Numbered from the stretch's first letter, positions 1 through 14,506 are shown. The stretch is 64,000 bases of DNA from Burkholderiaceae bacterium (GCA_024235995.1 JACKLI010000001.1:1364001-1428000); one strand, 5' to 3'. The notes: generated by a model not told the origin, from the sequence alone. A program made the numbers and translations.

Positions 1-981
1 GGCGGCGGCCCGGGGTACCGTGGCGGCGGCCAGGCCGTGGGCGGGCTGTGGAACGATGGCACGCTGGGCATCACGGCGGCCTGTCTGGCCGCCGTCAGCG
101 GCAACGCGGCGGGGGCCGGGCGCAACGGCCAGGGCACGGGGCCGGCCGCTTCAGACAACGACCTGCGCGGCCCGGCCGCGGCCGTGCTGGATTTGAGCGT
201 CGCCGTCAGCGGCGCAGGCAGCGTCTCGGCCGGGGCCACGCCAACACCCTTCAGCGGCGGCATCAACACCTGCACCAGCGCGGGCGGCGCGGCTTGCACG
301 GCAACCTATCTGGAGACCACGCCGGCCGGCAACGTCACCCTTGCCGCCAGCGCGGCGCCCGGGCAGATCTTGGCGCAATGGGGCGGCGCCTGCAGCGGCA
401 GCGCGCCCGATTGCACCGTCGCCATGGACCAGGCGCGTGCCGTGACGGCCCAGTTCGTGCCGGTCGTCACCACCTTCAGCGGCACCACCGTGCCCCCCAG
501 CGGCGCGGGCGGGCCGGCCACGGCGCAGTTCACGGGCGGCGGGCCGGCCTGCCGGTTCGACCTGGCTGCCACCGCCTTCATCGCCGCGCCTGCGCCGCCG
601 CCGCAGGGACAAAGGCTGCCGCAGGGCATGTTCCAGTTCAAGCTGATCGGCTGCGACAGCACGCCGGTGAGCATGAGCATCGCCTGGCCGCGGCCGGTGG
701 GCAACCTCATCAAGTGGGGCGTGGCAAGCACGGGCGCGGCGCCCAGCTATTTCGCGCCGGAAGGCCTGAACGTGAGCGGCAACACCAGCACCTTCACCGT
801 GACCGACGGGCAAAAGGGCGACGACGACTGGGTGGTGAACGGCACCATCGTCGACCCGGTGGGGCCGATCGTCAGCACCGAGGTGGCGCCGATCCCGGCG
901 CTGGGCCCTTGGGCGCTGGCGCTGCTGGGCCTGCTGGCGGCCGGTTTCGGGCTGGGGGGCCTGCGGCGGCGGCCTGCTTGA
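1..981 (+). CDS. IPTL-CTERM surface protein, C-terminal part
   Basis: The reading frame is already open at base 1, so the 5' end lies outside the window. The visible 326 residues hold three parts. First is a Gly/Ala-rich stretch with a bacterial repeat domain (GAGSVSAG, then a cysteine pair, GGACSG and a VTAQF end). Next is a region like the choice-of-anchor U domain, with the signature VSGNTSTFTVTDG then GDDDWVVNG. Last is a C-terminal sorting signal: IPALGPWALALLGLLAAG, then RRR. That tail fits the IPTL-CTERM family (short motif, membrane helix, basic cluster) thought to direct surface attachment or processing in betaproteobacteria. The motif here is IPAL instead of IPTL. Ligand and function are unknown. 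Confidence 0.75.
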   Translation, partial: GGGPGYRGGGQAVGGLWNDGTLGITAACLAAVSGNAAGAGRNGQGTGPAASDNDLRGPAAAVLDLSVAVSGAGSVSAGATPTPFSGGINTCTSAGGAACTATYLETTPAGNVTLAASAAPGQILAQWGGACSGSAPDCTVAMDQARAVTAQFVPVVTTFSGTTVPPSGAGGPATAQFTGGGPACRFDLAATAFIAAPAPPPQGQRLPQGMFQFKLIGCDSTPVSMSIAWPRPVGNLIKWGVASTGAAPSYFAPEGLNVSGNTSTFTVTDGQKGDDDWVVNGTIVDPVGPIVSTEVAPIPALGPWALALLGLLAAGFGLGGLRRRPA

Positions 982-1052
982 GCAACCGTGTCGGCCGTCG
1001 GGCGATGGCGTGCCGGGCGCGAGCGTTCGATTTAAAGCCGGATCGCCTGTTT

Positions 1053-1086
1053 GCGCCCGCCGATCAAGCCGCGTCAGCTATCAAAC
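1053..1086 (-). repeat. Dispersed Comamonadaceae-type repeat, copy 1
   Basis: Read on the minus strand this begins TTTGATAGCTGACGCGGCTTG and continues to a GGCGGGCGC end. It matches the first half of the element seen at 25522 and 53429 (TTGATAGCTG, GGCGCTTG, then GGGCGC). It sits between the convergent ends of the surface-protein gene and argE. Confidence 0.5.
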
Positions 1087-1095
1087 CAAGAGCGT

Positions 1096-2253
1096 TCAGC
1101 AGAGCGACTCGGCGATCCGCCGCAAGAAGCGGTCGCACTGCGCCAGCTGCTCCAGCTCGACCCATTCGTCGGCCTTGTGCGCCTGCTCGATGGAGCCGGG
1201 GCCGCACAGCACGGCGGGGATGCCGGCCTGGGTGAACTGGCCGGCCTCGGTGCCGTAGGCCACCTTGCGCACGCCGCGGTCGTCGGTGAGGGCGCGCACC
1301 AGGGTGGTGATGGCGGCCTGCTCGCTGGCGTCCAGCGCGGCCACGGAGGCGCCGCATTCGATGTCGATGCGCGCGCCGGCGTATTCGCGCCGCATGCGCG
1401 GCAGCAGCTGTTGGTCGACGTAGCGCCGCACGTCGGCCTGGATGTCCTCGGCGCCGTGGCCGGGCAGGTGGCGAAAGTCGAAGCTGAAGGTGCACGACTC
1501 GGGCACGGTGTTGGCGGCGATGCCGCCGGCGATCAGGTTGGTGGTGATGGTGCTGTACGGCACGTCGAAGGCCTCGTCGTACGGGCCCTGGGTGCGCCAG
1601 GCGTCGGCCAGGTCGCGGATGTGGCAGATCAGCCGCGCGGCGTATTCGATGGCGTTGCAGCCCTGCGGCGTGAGCGAGGAATGCGCCGCCCTGCCGTGCA
1701 CCCTGCAGTGGAAGAAGTAGCCGCCTTTGTGCGCCACCACGGGCTTCATCGACGTGGGCTCGCCCACCACGCAGCCGTCGGCGCGGATGCCGCGCGCCTG
1801 CAGCTCGCGCAGCATGACGGGCGCGCCCAGGCAGCCCAGCTCCTCGTCGTACGAGAAGGCCAGGTGCAGCGGCTTTTTGCGCGGCATGGCCAGCGCCTGC
1901 GGCACCAGGGCCAGGCTGCTGGCGATGAAGCCCTTCATGTCGCAGCTGCCGCGCCCGTACAGGCGGCCGTCGCCCTTGTCGGTCAGCCTGAAGGGGTCGC
2001 TCGTCCAGTCCTGGCCGTCGACCGGCACCACGTCGGTGTGGCCCGACAGCACGATGCCGCCCTGCGTCTGCCCGTCCTGCGCGGGCAGGGTGCAAAACAG
2101 GTTGGCCTTGCTGCCTTCGGCGTTGGCGGCCAGCCAGGGCGCCAGGCCGTGGCCGGCCAGCGCGTCGCGCACGGTCTCGATCAGGCCCAGGTTGGAGTTG
2201 CGGCTGGTGGTGTCGATGGCGACCAGGCGCTCGAGCCAGGCTGGGGTGGTCAT
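1096..2253 (-). CDS. argE: Acetylornithine deacetylase (ArgE)
   Basis: This 385-residue M20-family zinc amidohydrolase should remove the acetyl group from N2-acetylornithine to give ornithine in arginine synthesis. The metal-binding motif is SGHTDVVPVDGQDW near residue 80, followed by GRGSCDMKGF and then the catalytic-base region YDEELGCLG near residue 130. Length fits the family. The start MTTPAWLERL was chosen because the frame upstream has no family similarity. ArgJ, the ornithine acetyltransferase, is also present at 52.2 kb, so the two routes for recovering the acetyl group coexist. The promoter would lie in the 138-base gap shared with the divergent htpX. Confidence 0.9.
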   Translation of the reverse strand: MTTPAWLERLVAIDTTSRNSNLGLIETVRDALAGHGLAPWLAANAEGSKANLFCTLPAQDGQTQGGIVLSGHTDVVPVDGQDWTSDPFRLTDKGDGRLYGRGSCDMKGFIASSLALVPQALAMPRKKPLHLAFSYDEELGCLGAPVMLRELQARGIRADGCVVGEPTSMKPVVAHKGGYFFHCRVHGRAAHSSLTPQGCNAIEYAARLICHIRDLADAWRTQGPYDEAFDVPYSTITTNLIAGGIAANTVPESCTFSFDFRHLPGHGAEDIQADVRRYVDQQLLPRMRREYAGARIDIECGASVAALDASEQAAITTLVRALTDDRGVRKVAYGTEAGQFTQAGIPAVLCGPGSIEQAHKADEWVELEQLAQCDRFLRRIAESLC

Positions 2254-2391
2254 GGCATAAGTCCTCGAAATGTTTCTGCAGTGTAGGACAGCCGCGCGGG
2301 GAACCGCGGGGCTTGAATCGGCTCCAATTGCCCCTACCATTCGCGCCAGCCCCGGCACCCTGACCGGCGGCGGCCTTTCTTGAGGGAATCC

Positions 2392-3261
2392 ATGAAGCGC
2401 ATTGCATTGTTCGTGCTGACCAACCTGGCCGTGATGGTGGTGGTGGGCATCGTCACCAGCCTGCTGGGCGTGGGCCGCTACACCGGCACCAACACCGTGC
2501 AGCTGATGATCTTCTCGCTCGTCGTCGGCTTCTCGGGCGCCATCGTGTCGCTGCTGATGAGCAAGACCGCGGCCAAATGGAGCATGGGCGTGCAGGTCAT
2601 CGAGACGCCGCGCAATGCCGACGAAGCCTGGCTGGTGGAGACGGTGCGCGGCTTTGCCGACAAGGCCCACATCGGCATGCCCGAGGTGGGCATCTACGAG
2701 GGCGAGCCCAACGCCTTTGCCACCGGCGCGTTCAAGAACTCGGCCCTGGTGGCCGTGTCCACGGGCCTCTTGCGCGGCATGACGCGCGAGGAGGTGGAGG
2801 CCGTGCTGGGCCACGAGATGGCCCACGTGGCCAACGGCGACATGGTGACCATGGCGCTGATCCAGGGCGTGATGAACACCTTCGTGATGTTTGCCAGCCG
2901 CGTGATCGGCTCGCTGGTGGACGGCTTTCTGCGCCGGGGCGACGACCGCAGCGGGCCGGGCGTCGGCTACTACGTCGTGTCCATGGTGCTGCAGATCGTG
3001 TTCGGCTTTCTGGCCGGCATCGTGGTGGCGTGGTTCTCGCGCCAGCGCGAGTTTCGCGCCGACGCCGGCTCGGCCCAGCTGATGGGCAACCCGCGCAACA
3101 TGATCGCCGCGCTGCAGCGCCTGGGCGGCATGCACGCCGAGGGCGCCGAGATGCCCAAGAACCTGGCGGCCATGGGCATTGCCGGCAGCATCGGCGAGCT
3201 GTTTGCCACCCACCCGCCGATGGAGCAGCGCATCGCGGCGCTGCAGGCCTTGGGGCGCTGA
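2392..3261 (+). CDS. htpX: Membrane zinc metalloprotease HtpX
   Basis: HtpX is an inner-membrane M48 metalloprotease that degrades damaged or misfolded membrane proteins. The 289-residue protein opens with two hydrophobic helices (about residues 4-25 and 38-58). The zinc motif is LGHEMAHVANGDM near residue 140, two more membrane segments follow, and the third zinc ligand is expected in the FRADAGSA region. Size matches E. coli HtpX (293). The start is the ATG followed by KRIALF; a TTG four codons upstream is in frame but less likely. It is transcribed divergently from argE and runs convergently to within 5 bases of the cysteine synthase gene. Confidence 0.93.
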   Translation: MKRIALFVLTNLAVMVVVGIVTSLLGVGRYTGTNTVQLMIFSLVVGFSGAIVSLLMSKTAAKWSMGVQVIETPRNADEAWLVETVRGFADKAHIGMPEVGIYEGEPNAFATGAFKNSALVAVSTGLLRGMTREEVEAVLGHEMAHVANGDMVTMALIQGVMNTFVMFASRVIGSLVDGFLRRGDDRSGPGVGYYVVSMVLQIVFGFLAGIVVAWFSRQREFRADAGSAQLMGNPRNMIAALQRLGGMHAEGAEMPKNLAAMGIAGSIGELFATHPPMEQRIAALQALGR

Positions 3262-3266
3262 GTCAG

Positions 3267-4184
3267 TCAGGCGGGCAAATAGCCCTCGACCGACAGGTAG
3301 CGCTCGCCCGTGTCGTAGTTGAAGCCCAGCACGCGGGCGCCGGCAGGCAGCTCGGGCAGCTTCTTGGCGATGGCCGCCAGCGTGGCGCCGCTGCTGATGC
3401 CCACCAGCAGGCCTTCCTCGCGCGCGCTGCGGCGGCCCCATTCGCGCGCCTCGTCGTTGTCCACGGTGATCACGCCGTCCAGCCGCCCGGTTTCCAGGTT
3501 CTTGGGGATGAAGCCCGCGCCCAGGCCCTGGATGGTGTGCGGGCCCGGCGCGCCGCCGCTGATGACGGCCGAGGCGCTGGGCTCCACCGCAAACACCTTC
3601 AGCTTGGGCCATTGGGCCTTCAGCAGGCGCGCGCAGCCCGTCAGGTGCCCGCCCGTGCCCACGCCGGTGATCAGCACGTCCAGGCCTTCGGGAAAGTCCT
3701 GCAGGATTTCCTGCGCCGTGGTGCGCTCGTGCACGTCGGCGTTGGCCGGGTTGTCGAACTGCTGCGGGATCCAGCTGTTGGGCGTTTGCGCCGCCAGCTC
3801 CTGCGCGCGGGCGATGGCGCCGTTCATGCCCTTCTCCTTGGGCGTCAGGTCGAACGTGGCGCCGTAGGCCAGCATCACGCGGCGGCGCTCGATGCTCATG
3901 CTGTCGGGCATCACCAGCACGATCTTGTAGCCCTTGACGGCGGCCACCATGGCCAGGCCCACGCCGGTGTTGCCGCTGGTGGGCTCGATGATGGTGCCGC
4001 CGGGCTTGAGCGCACCGCTCTTTTCGGCCACCTCCACCATCGCCAGCGCGATGCGGTCCTTCAGCGAGCCGCCCGGGTTGGCGCGCTCGCACTTGATCCA
4101 CACCTGGGCGGTGGGGCCGTACAGGCGGTTGATGCGCACCTCGGGCGTGCGGCCGATGGTCTGCAGGATGTTGTCGTATTTCAT
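3267..4184 (-). CDS. cysK: Cysteine synthase (O-acetylserine sulfhydrylase)
   Basis: This PLP enzyme condenses O-acetylserine with sulfide to form cysteine. The 305-residue protein has the PLP lysine in NPGGSLKDRIA near residue 40. It also has the substrate loop TSGNTGVGLAMVAA near residue 70 and the glycine-rich phosphate-binding stretch GVGTGGHLTG near residue 175. Length and motifs fit fold-type II cysteine synthases. I cannot firmly separate CysK from CysM, so the symbol is provisional. The 95-base region upstream is shared with the divergent rnpB promoter. Confidence 0.82.
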   Translation of the reverse strand: MKYDNILQTIGRTPEVRINRLYGPTAQVWIKCERANPGGSLKDRIALAMVEVAEKSGALKPGGTIIEPTSGNTGVGLAMVAAVKGYKIVLVMPDSMSIERRRVMLAYGATFDLTPKEKGMNGAIARAQELAAQTPNSWIPQQFDNPANADVHERTTAQEILQDFPEGLDVLITGVGTGGHLTGCARLLKAQWPKLKVFAVEPSASAVISGGAPGPHTIQGLGAGFIPKNLETGRLDGVITVDNDEAREWGRRSAREEGLLVGISSGATLAAIAKKLPELPAGARVLGFNYDTGERYLSVEGYLPA

Positions 4185-4267
4185 GCTCGGATGCCCCCGT
4201 GGATTGGAAAGCGCGCATTGTGGCCCGCTGCCGCGCGCGCGTCACCCATATCGATATGCCGGCGGGT

Positions 4268-4280
4268 GATAATCGGCGGG
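4268..4280 (+). promoter_or_regulatory. Likely rnpB promoter (-10 box and start)
   Basis: A GATAAT box at 4268-4273 is seven bases before the first paired base of the RNase P RNA (4280), as expected for a sigma-70 -10 element. No convincing -35 box is visible. A perfect 12-base palindrome, CATATCGATATG, lies at 4247-4258, just upstream between rnpB and the divergent cysteine synthase gene. It could be chance or a regulator site. Confidence 0.5.
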
Positions 4281-4600
4281 TGAAGTTCACCAGGCCGCCG
4301 CTGGTGCAAGGCCCGAAAGGGCGCACTGGAGGAACGTCCGGACTGCACAGGGCAGCGCAGCAGCCAACGGCTGTCCACCGTGAGGTGAGGATCAGAGCAA
4401 CAGAGACGAGCCAGTTAAGTCTGGGTGAAACGGGCAATCTCTGCGCGCAGCAACACCAAGTAGGCACACGTCGAGGCGGCCCGCCGAGTGTGCGGGTAGG
4501 TGGCATCGAGCCGTTCGGGCGACCGGCGGCCCAGATTGATGGCGGTCACGCACCGGGCAACCGGCGCGCACAGAATCCGGCGTATCGGTGGACTTCACAC
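4280..4600 (+). ncRNA. rnpB: RNase P RNA component (type A)
   Basis: RNase P RNA is the catalytic RNA that trims the 5' leader of tRNA precursors. Conserved landmarks are visible. The first 12 bases (GTGAAGTTCACC) pair with 4587-4598 to form helix P1 with one G-U wobble. The universal core starts at 4329 (GAGGAACGTCCGGACTGC, then ACAGGGCAG). The 3' core at 4570 reads ACAGAATCCGGCGTATCGG. The length of about 320 bases is near the low end for type A. A run of seven T residues at 4601-4607 directly follows and probably ends transcription. Confidence 0.95.
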
Positions 4601-4607
4601 TTTTTTT
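4587..4607 (+). terminator. T-tract terminating rnpB
   Basis: Seven consecutive T residues (4601-4607) follow immediately after the 3' strand of helix P1, which itself can act as the terminator stem. A further hairpin at 4609-4630 (TGAGGCG / CGCCTCA) lies between this tract and the convergent Nudix-MBL gene but has no T run on either strand. Confidence 0.55.
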
Positions 4608-4627
4608 CTGAGGCGCGCGCGGGCGCC

Positions 4628-6277
4628 TCAATCGTTGCCCGGCGCCGTGGCTTGGATGCGCTCCACGTGCGCCAGCAGCGAGCGCTTGGCCACCGGCCAC
4701 ACGCGCGCGGGCACGTCGTCGTAGGCCTTGGCCACCCAGTCGTCCAGCGTGCCGTCGGGGTCGGCGCGCATGACGGCCAGCACCTTGGCCTCGCGCGCCA
4801 GGCGGTGCGCCTTGAGCTGCGCAATGACCTGGCGCGCCGGGGCCAGCACGTGGCCGTGCGCGGGCAGGATGAACGTCACCTGCTGCGCGGCGCAGGCGGC
4901 GTCCAGCTTGTCCAGCGATTCGAGGTAGGCCGTCATCTCGCCGTCGGGCGGGTCGATCACGGTGGTGCTGCCGTTCAGGATGTGGTCGCCGGAAAACAGC
5001 AGGCCGTCTTCCTGCAGCAGCAGGCACAGGTGGTTGGCCGCGTGGCCGGGCGTGTGGATGACGCGCAGGGTGTGGGTGATTTCGCCATCTGGCCCGCGTC
5101 CGGCCAGCGCGATCAGCTCCTGATCTTGTAGCGATCGGTCGGGCGTGAAGGCGCTGTGCGCGCGCGCCGTGGGCAGCGAGGGCAGGCCCAGGATGGGCGG
5201 CTTGCCGGCGCACAGGTCTTGCAGGGGTTGGGCGCCCGGTGCGTGGTCGGGGTGCGAATGGGTGCACACGATGGCGCGGATCTGCCCGCCGGCGGCGCGC
5301 CACAGGCGCTCGACGTGCTCGGCGTCGGCCGGGCCGGGGTCGATGGCGATGTAGCCGGTGTTCGGGTCGCCCACCAGGTAGCTGTTGGTGCCCGGCCCGG
5401 TCATGAAGCCGGGGTTGGGCGCCGTCAGGCGCTGCACGTTCTTCAGCAGCGGCACGGGGCGCTCGCTCTGCCAGTCCAGCGTATGCACGATCTGCCCGTC
5501 GGGGCTGACCAGCTGCAGCTCGCCGTAGGGCATCTCGTGCTCCATGTAGCGCGCTTCCTTGCCGGCCAGCCAGCCCGCGCGCGGGCAGCTCGTCCACAGC
5601 GGCTGTTCGGAGGCAGCGGCGGCCAGCACGGCGTCCACGCTGGCGTACTGTTGCAGGCGCTCCAGCGTGCGGATGGTGGGGAAGATGATGAAGAACTGCC
5701 CGGCGGCGTGGCGCTGCAGGGCATCGGCAGGACGCACCCACACGGGCTCGAACTGCTCGGCCTCGTCGGCCACGGGCGTCTGGCCTTCGGGCATGCGGGC
5801 CACCAGAAAAGGCACGTCGAAGCGCCGCGGCAGGTCGCGGTCGGTGATCCAGTGCGCCAGCACGTAGACGTCGGCTGCGGCCAGCGTCAAACCGTGCGTG
5901 GCGCACTGCGCGGCCAGGGGCGCGTGGCGGTCCAGCGCGGCCACGTCGGCGGCGGTGGCAAATGAGCCATCGGCGTGGCGTGCCAGCAGCACGCCCAGCT
6001 CTTCGAAGCTTTCGCGGATGGCGGCAATGGCCTGCGTCAGGTGCGTGTCGCTCTGCGTGGCCCGGCGCGTGGCCTGCGCGTGCGCGGCGCTGTCGGCGGG
6101 GTCGATGCCGCCGCCCGGAAACACGTAGGCGCCGGGCGCGAAGCTGGCCGTCATCGAGCGGCGCGTCATCAGCACCTCGATGCCGGCGGCCGAGTCGCGC
6201 AGCAGCAGCACGGTGGCGGCGGGGCGGGTGGGCGCGGGCTCGCGCTGCGGGTGCAAAAGTTGGCTGGGGCGGGGCAT
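4628..6277 (-). CDS. Nudix hydrolase fused to metallo-beta-lactamase-fold hydrolase
   Basis: This 549-residue two-domain protein has an N-terminal Nudix domain (about residues 15-240). The FPGGGIDPAD start and RESFEELGV core are separated by an insertion, as in the NUDT19-like subgroup that acts on CoA-type substrates. The C-terminal metallo-beta-lactamase fold (about 280-540) carries the metal motif THSHPDHAPGAQ, the later histidine in HTPGHAANHL, and GDHILNGST. The second half resembles the LACTB2/glyoxalase II group. The fusion suggests two linked hydrolytic steps on one compound, but substrates are unknown. The start MPRPSQ follows a sequence without domain similarity. It ends next to rnpB. 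Confidence 0.85.
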   Translation of the reverse strand: MPRPSQLLHPQREPAPTRPAATVLLLRDSAAGIEVLMTRRSMTASFAPGAYVFPGGGIDPADSAAHAQATRRATQSDTHLTQAIAAIRESFEELGVLLARHADGSFATAADVAALDRHAPLAAQCATHGLTLAAADVYVLAHWITDRDLPRRFDVPFLVARMPEGQTPVADEAEQFEPVWVRPADALQRHAAGQFFIIFPTIRTLERLQQYASVDAVLAAAASEQPLWTSCPRAGWLAGKEARYMEHEMPYGELQLVSPDGQIVHTLDWQSERPVPLLKNVQRLTAPNPGFMTGPGTNSYLVGDPNTGYIAIDPGPADAEHVERLWRAAGGQIRAIVCTHSHPDHAPGAQPLQDLCAGKPPILGLPSLPTARAHSAFTPDRSLQDQELIALAGRGPDGEITHTLRVIHTPGHAANHLCLLLQEDGLLFSGDHILNGSTTVIDPPDGEMTAYLESLDKLDAACAAQQVTFILPAHGHVLAPARQVIAQLKAHRLAREAKVLAVMRADPDGTLDDWVAKAYDDVPARVWPVAKRSLLAHVERIQATAPGND

Positions 6278-6333
6278 GGCTTGATTATGTGGGCGTCCAC
6301 CGCCGTTGGAATCAAATTCGCCGGCCTGCGTGG

Positions 6334-6840
6334 TCAACCCTCGGCGGAAAAGGCGGCATGGTAGGCAACCTCGCCTTGCGGGGTGCCTGAACCGAACGGG
6401 AGCGCCAGGAAAAACGCCTGCGGCACGCCGGGGAGAACCAGCCCTGGGGTATGGGCGAAACCAAACCGTCCGTAGAACGAGGGTTCGCCGAGCAGCACGC
6501 AGCCGGCGGCGCCGCTCGCGCGCAGCAGCGACAGGCCCCGTTTGATGAGAGCCCGGCCGATGCCGCGCCTTTGAGCCGGTGGAAGCACCGAAACCGGCCC
6601 CAGACCCAACCAGCCCGGAGCACCGTTGGAGACGGTGACCGGCGAAAAGGCGATATGGCCGAGCACCTGGCCGGCCTGCTCGGCCACCAGCGAAAGGGCC
6701 AGGGCGTCGGCCTTGCGCAAGGCTTCGACAATGAAGTGCTCGGTATGGCTGCTGTGAGGGTGGGTGGCGAATGCCTGGCGGGTCAGGTTGCCAATGGTTT
6801 CTTCGTCGCCTTGGCATTCGGGACGGATGACGAGCGGCAT
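6334..6840 (-). CDS. GNAT-family N-acetyltransferase (YhbS-like)
   Basis: The 168-residue protein has the acetyl-CoA-binding motif of GNAT enzymes, LGPVSVLPPAQRRGIGRALI, around residues 80-100. A YhbS-type end follows: LGEPSFYGRFGF, then PGLVLPGVPQAFF. Such proteins transfer an acetyl group to a small molecule or protein amine; the acceptor cannot be told from sequence. The gene is on the same strand as the RAYT gene, 12 bases downstream of it, and 56 bases upstream of the Nudix-MBL gene. Confidence 0.85.
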   Translation of the reverse strand: MPLVIRPECQGDEETIGNLTRQAFATHPHSSHTEHFIVEALRKADALALSLVAEQAGQVLGHIAFSPVTVSNGAPGWLGLGPVSVLPPAQRRGIGRALIKRGLSLLRASGAAGCVLLGEPSFYGRFGFAHTPGLVLPGVPQAFFLALPFGSGTPQGEVAYHAAFSAEG

Positions 6841-6852
6841 GGCTTGAGCGGG

Positions 6853-7587
6853 CTACTGTTGTTGCGGCAACGCGGCCTGATCGGGTGCGGCAAGGTCCTC
6901 GACGGCCTTGCGCGGCCGCCCCGGCCGCGTGCGGCTGACCCGGCGCTGGGTGCGCCGCGCCAGGTCGGCCACGAAGGCGTCGCCGCCCAGGGCCCAGGCG
7001 GTGCGCAGGCCGCGCGCCAGCTCGGCCTGGCGGGGCGAGCCGGGGGCACCTTCCACCAGGTCGGCATAGGCGCGCTCGCGGGCAAAGGGCGTGTTGCCCA
7101 GCGCCCAGTACAGCGGGTGGGGGGTGATGAGCGGGTCGATGCGCAGGCCGATCATGTGCCCGTGGCTGGACCAGGGGTAGTCCGCCGCCGTGGCCACCAT
7201 GCCGGCGCGCACCGGGTTCAGGTCGATGTAGGCCATGCAGGCCAGCAGGTAGCGCTCGGCCTCGATCAGGGTGCTGCGGTAGCGGCCCTCCCACAGCGTG
7301 CCGGTGCGGGCGTGGCGCCGGTTGAAGGCCTGTACGTAGTTGCGGCCCAACGCCTGCATCAGGCGCGGGATGCCCTCGGCCGTCTCGGGCGTGAGCAGCA
7401 GGTGCAGGTGATTGCTCATCAGCACGTAGGCGTTGACGGCCACCTGGGCCAGCGCCGCCTGCTCGCCCAGGCCGTCCAGCAGGCGCCGGCGGTCGGCGTC
7501 GTCCAGCACGATGGCTTGCCGGTTGTTGCCCCGCAGGATGATGTGGTGCGGGTAGCCGGGGACGGTCAGGCGGGGCTGTCGGGCCAT
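6853..7587 (-). CDS. REP-associated tyrosine transposase (RAYT, Y1_Tnp domain)
   Basis: This 244-residue protein belongs to the IS200/IS605-related HUH/Y1 family. It opens MARQPRLTVPGYPHHIILRGNN, the usual RAYT N-terminus. The HUH motif is in MSNHLHLLL near residue 65 and the likely catalytic tyrosine in GRNYVQAFNRRH near residue 90. LWEGRYRS and YIDLNPVRAG follow. RAYTs nick and join single-stranded DNA and are thought to spread short repeats. Consistent with this, two 17-base copies of a GGGTCAG-type repeat lie 65-130 bases upstream, and two more lie at 30.2 kb. The protein looks intact and full length. Confidence 0.9.
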   Translation of the reverse strand: MARQPRLTVPGYPHHIILRGNNRQAIVLDDADRRRLLDGLGEQAALAQVAVNAYVLMSNHLHLLLTPETAEGIPRLMQALGRNYVQAFNRRHARTGTLWEGRYRSTLIEAERYLLACMAYIDLNPVRAGMVATAADYPWSSHGHMIGLRIDPLITPHPLYWALGNTPFARERAYADLVEGAPGSPRQAELARGLRTAWALGGDAFVADLARRTQRRVSRTRPGRPRKAVEDLAAPDQAALPQQQ

Positions 7588-7652
7588 GGCGGATGGGGAG
7601 ATGTCGATGGCGCCACTTTACCTGGGGCGGGGAGGTTTCTGGACAAATATTA

Positions 7653-7669
7653 TGATCTGACCCCAATTA
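7653..7669 (-). repeat. RAYT-associated repeat, copy A
   Basis: On the minus strand this reads TAATTGGGGTCAGATCA. It is 65 bases upstream of the RAYT start, within an AT-rich patch that contrasts with the surrounding very GC-rich DNA. It shares 16 of 17 bases with the copy at 30168-30184. Confidence 0.75.
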
Positions 7670-7700
7670 AATTCTAACAAATGGAAATCAAAATTAATTG

Positions 7701-7717
7701 TGATCTGACCCTAATTA
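7701..7717 (-). repeat. RAYT-associated repeat, copy B
   Basis: On the minus strand this reads TAATTAGGGTCAGATCA. It is a direct repeat of copy A, 48 bases away in the same orientation, and also shares the flanking pattern AATTAA. Together A and B form a pair, as do the two copies at 30.2 kb. Confidence 0.72.
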
Positions 7718-7787
7718 AAATGCTTTGAGATTTTGTTGCGCTGCAATATGCTCGGGCTCCTTTGTGTTGCGACTGATGGAGCCCTCG

Positions 7788-12566
<4,779 letters not shown>

Positions 12567-12635
12567 GGCACCGCCGATGACGCGCCAGGCACGCCGCCTG
12601 GCCGGCATCGGTGCACCAATTCAAGGAATCACACC

Positions 12636-14126
<1,491 letters not shown>

Positions 14127-14201
14127 GTCGCCGGGGTGCGTCCTTCACGAACCGCCCGTTGGGCGAGCAAGAGACACGCACGCTGACCGCGTGCGTGGCG
14201 C

Positions 14202-14267
14202 GAAGGCCGCCGGGCGGCGCGTGCGGTGGATGAGTTTTTGATGGGCGCGAGCGACCTGCCGCGCTGA
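14202..14267 (+). pseudogene. Remnant copy of the gltD 3' end
   Basis: These 66 bases match 14061-14126 at 59 positions with no gap. Read in the same frame they encode the same C-terminus as GltD (EGR.AARAVDEFLMGASDLPR and stop). Six of the seven differences are silent; the seventh changes Gln to Arg. The pattern suggests the copy evolved as functional coding sequence elsewhere and was brought in by recombination. A recent local duplication followed by free drift is less likely. Confidence 0.8.
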
Positions 14268-14276
14268 AGGTTTTGC

Positions 14277-14301
14277 GCCCTCGCCCCTCTGGGGAGAGGG
14301 C
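14277..14301. repeat. C-rich hairpin element, copy 1
   Basis: The arms GCCCTC and GAGGGC enclose one mismatch, then CCCC / GGGG, and a three-base loop. A second hairpin with the same plan (outer arm, one mismatch, four C-G pairs, three-base loop) lies at 36502-36530 between gdhA and hisI. This suggests a dispersed REP-like family. Confidence 0.55.
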
Positions 14302-14506
14302 TGAGGTGAGGAGCAGCGGCCGCATCCAGCCGCGCGCCGGGTTTTCGCTCTGCAACCCAACCCACGGTCTTTTTGCCGGCGAGGCGCCGGCGCTCCCGGA
14401 TGCAGACGTCCAACTGCCCGCCCGGCGGTAACGGGCGGGCCTGGGCGGCGTTGCAAGCCTTGCAGGCCGTATCGCCGCGCTCCTGATGCCAGTTGATGGA
14501 TTGCGC

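Noticed and set aside
4609..4630. Hairpin between rnpB and the Nudix-MBL gene as a bidirectional terminator
   Set aside because: The T run lies before the hairpin on the plus strand and becomes an A run on the minus strand, so it cannot terminate the minus-strand gene in the usual way.
5156..7677. Plus-strand open frames across the Nudix-MBL, GNAT and RAYT genes
   Set aside because: Opposite three genes with clear domains and intact motifs; the translated sequence shows no recognisable family.
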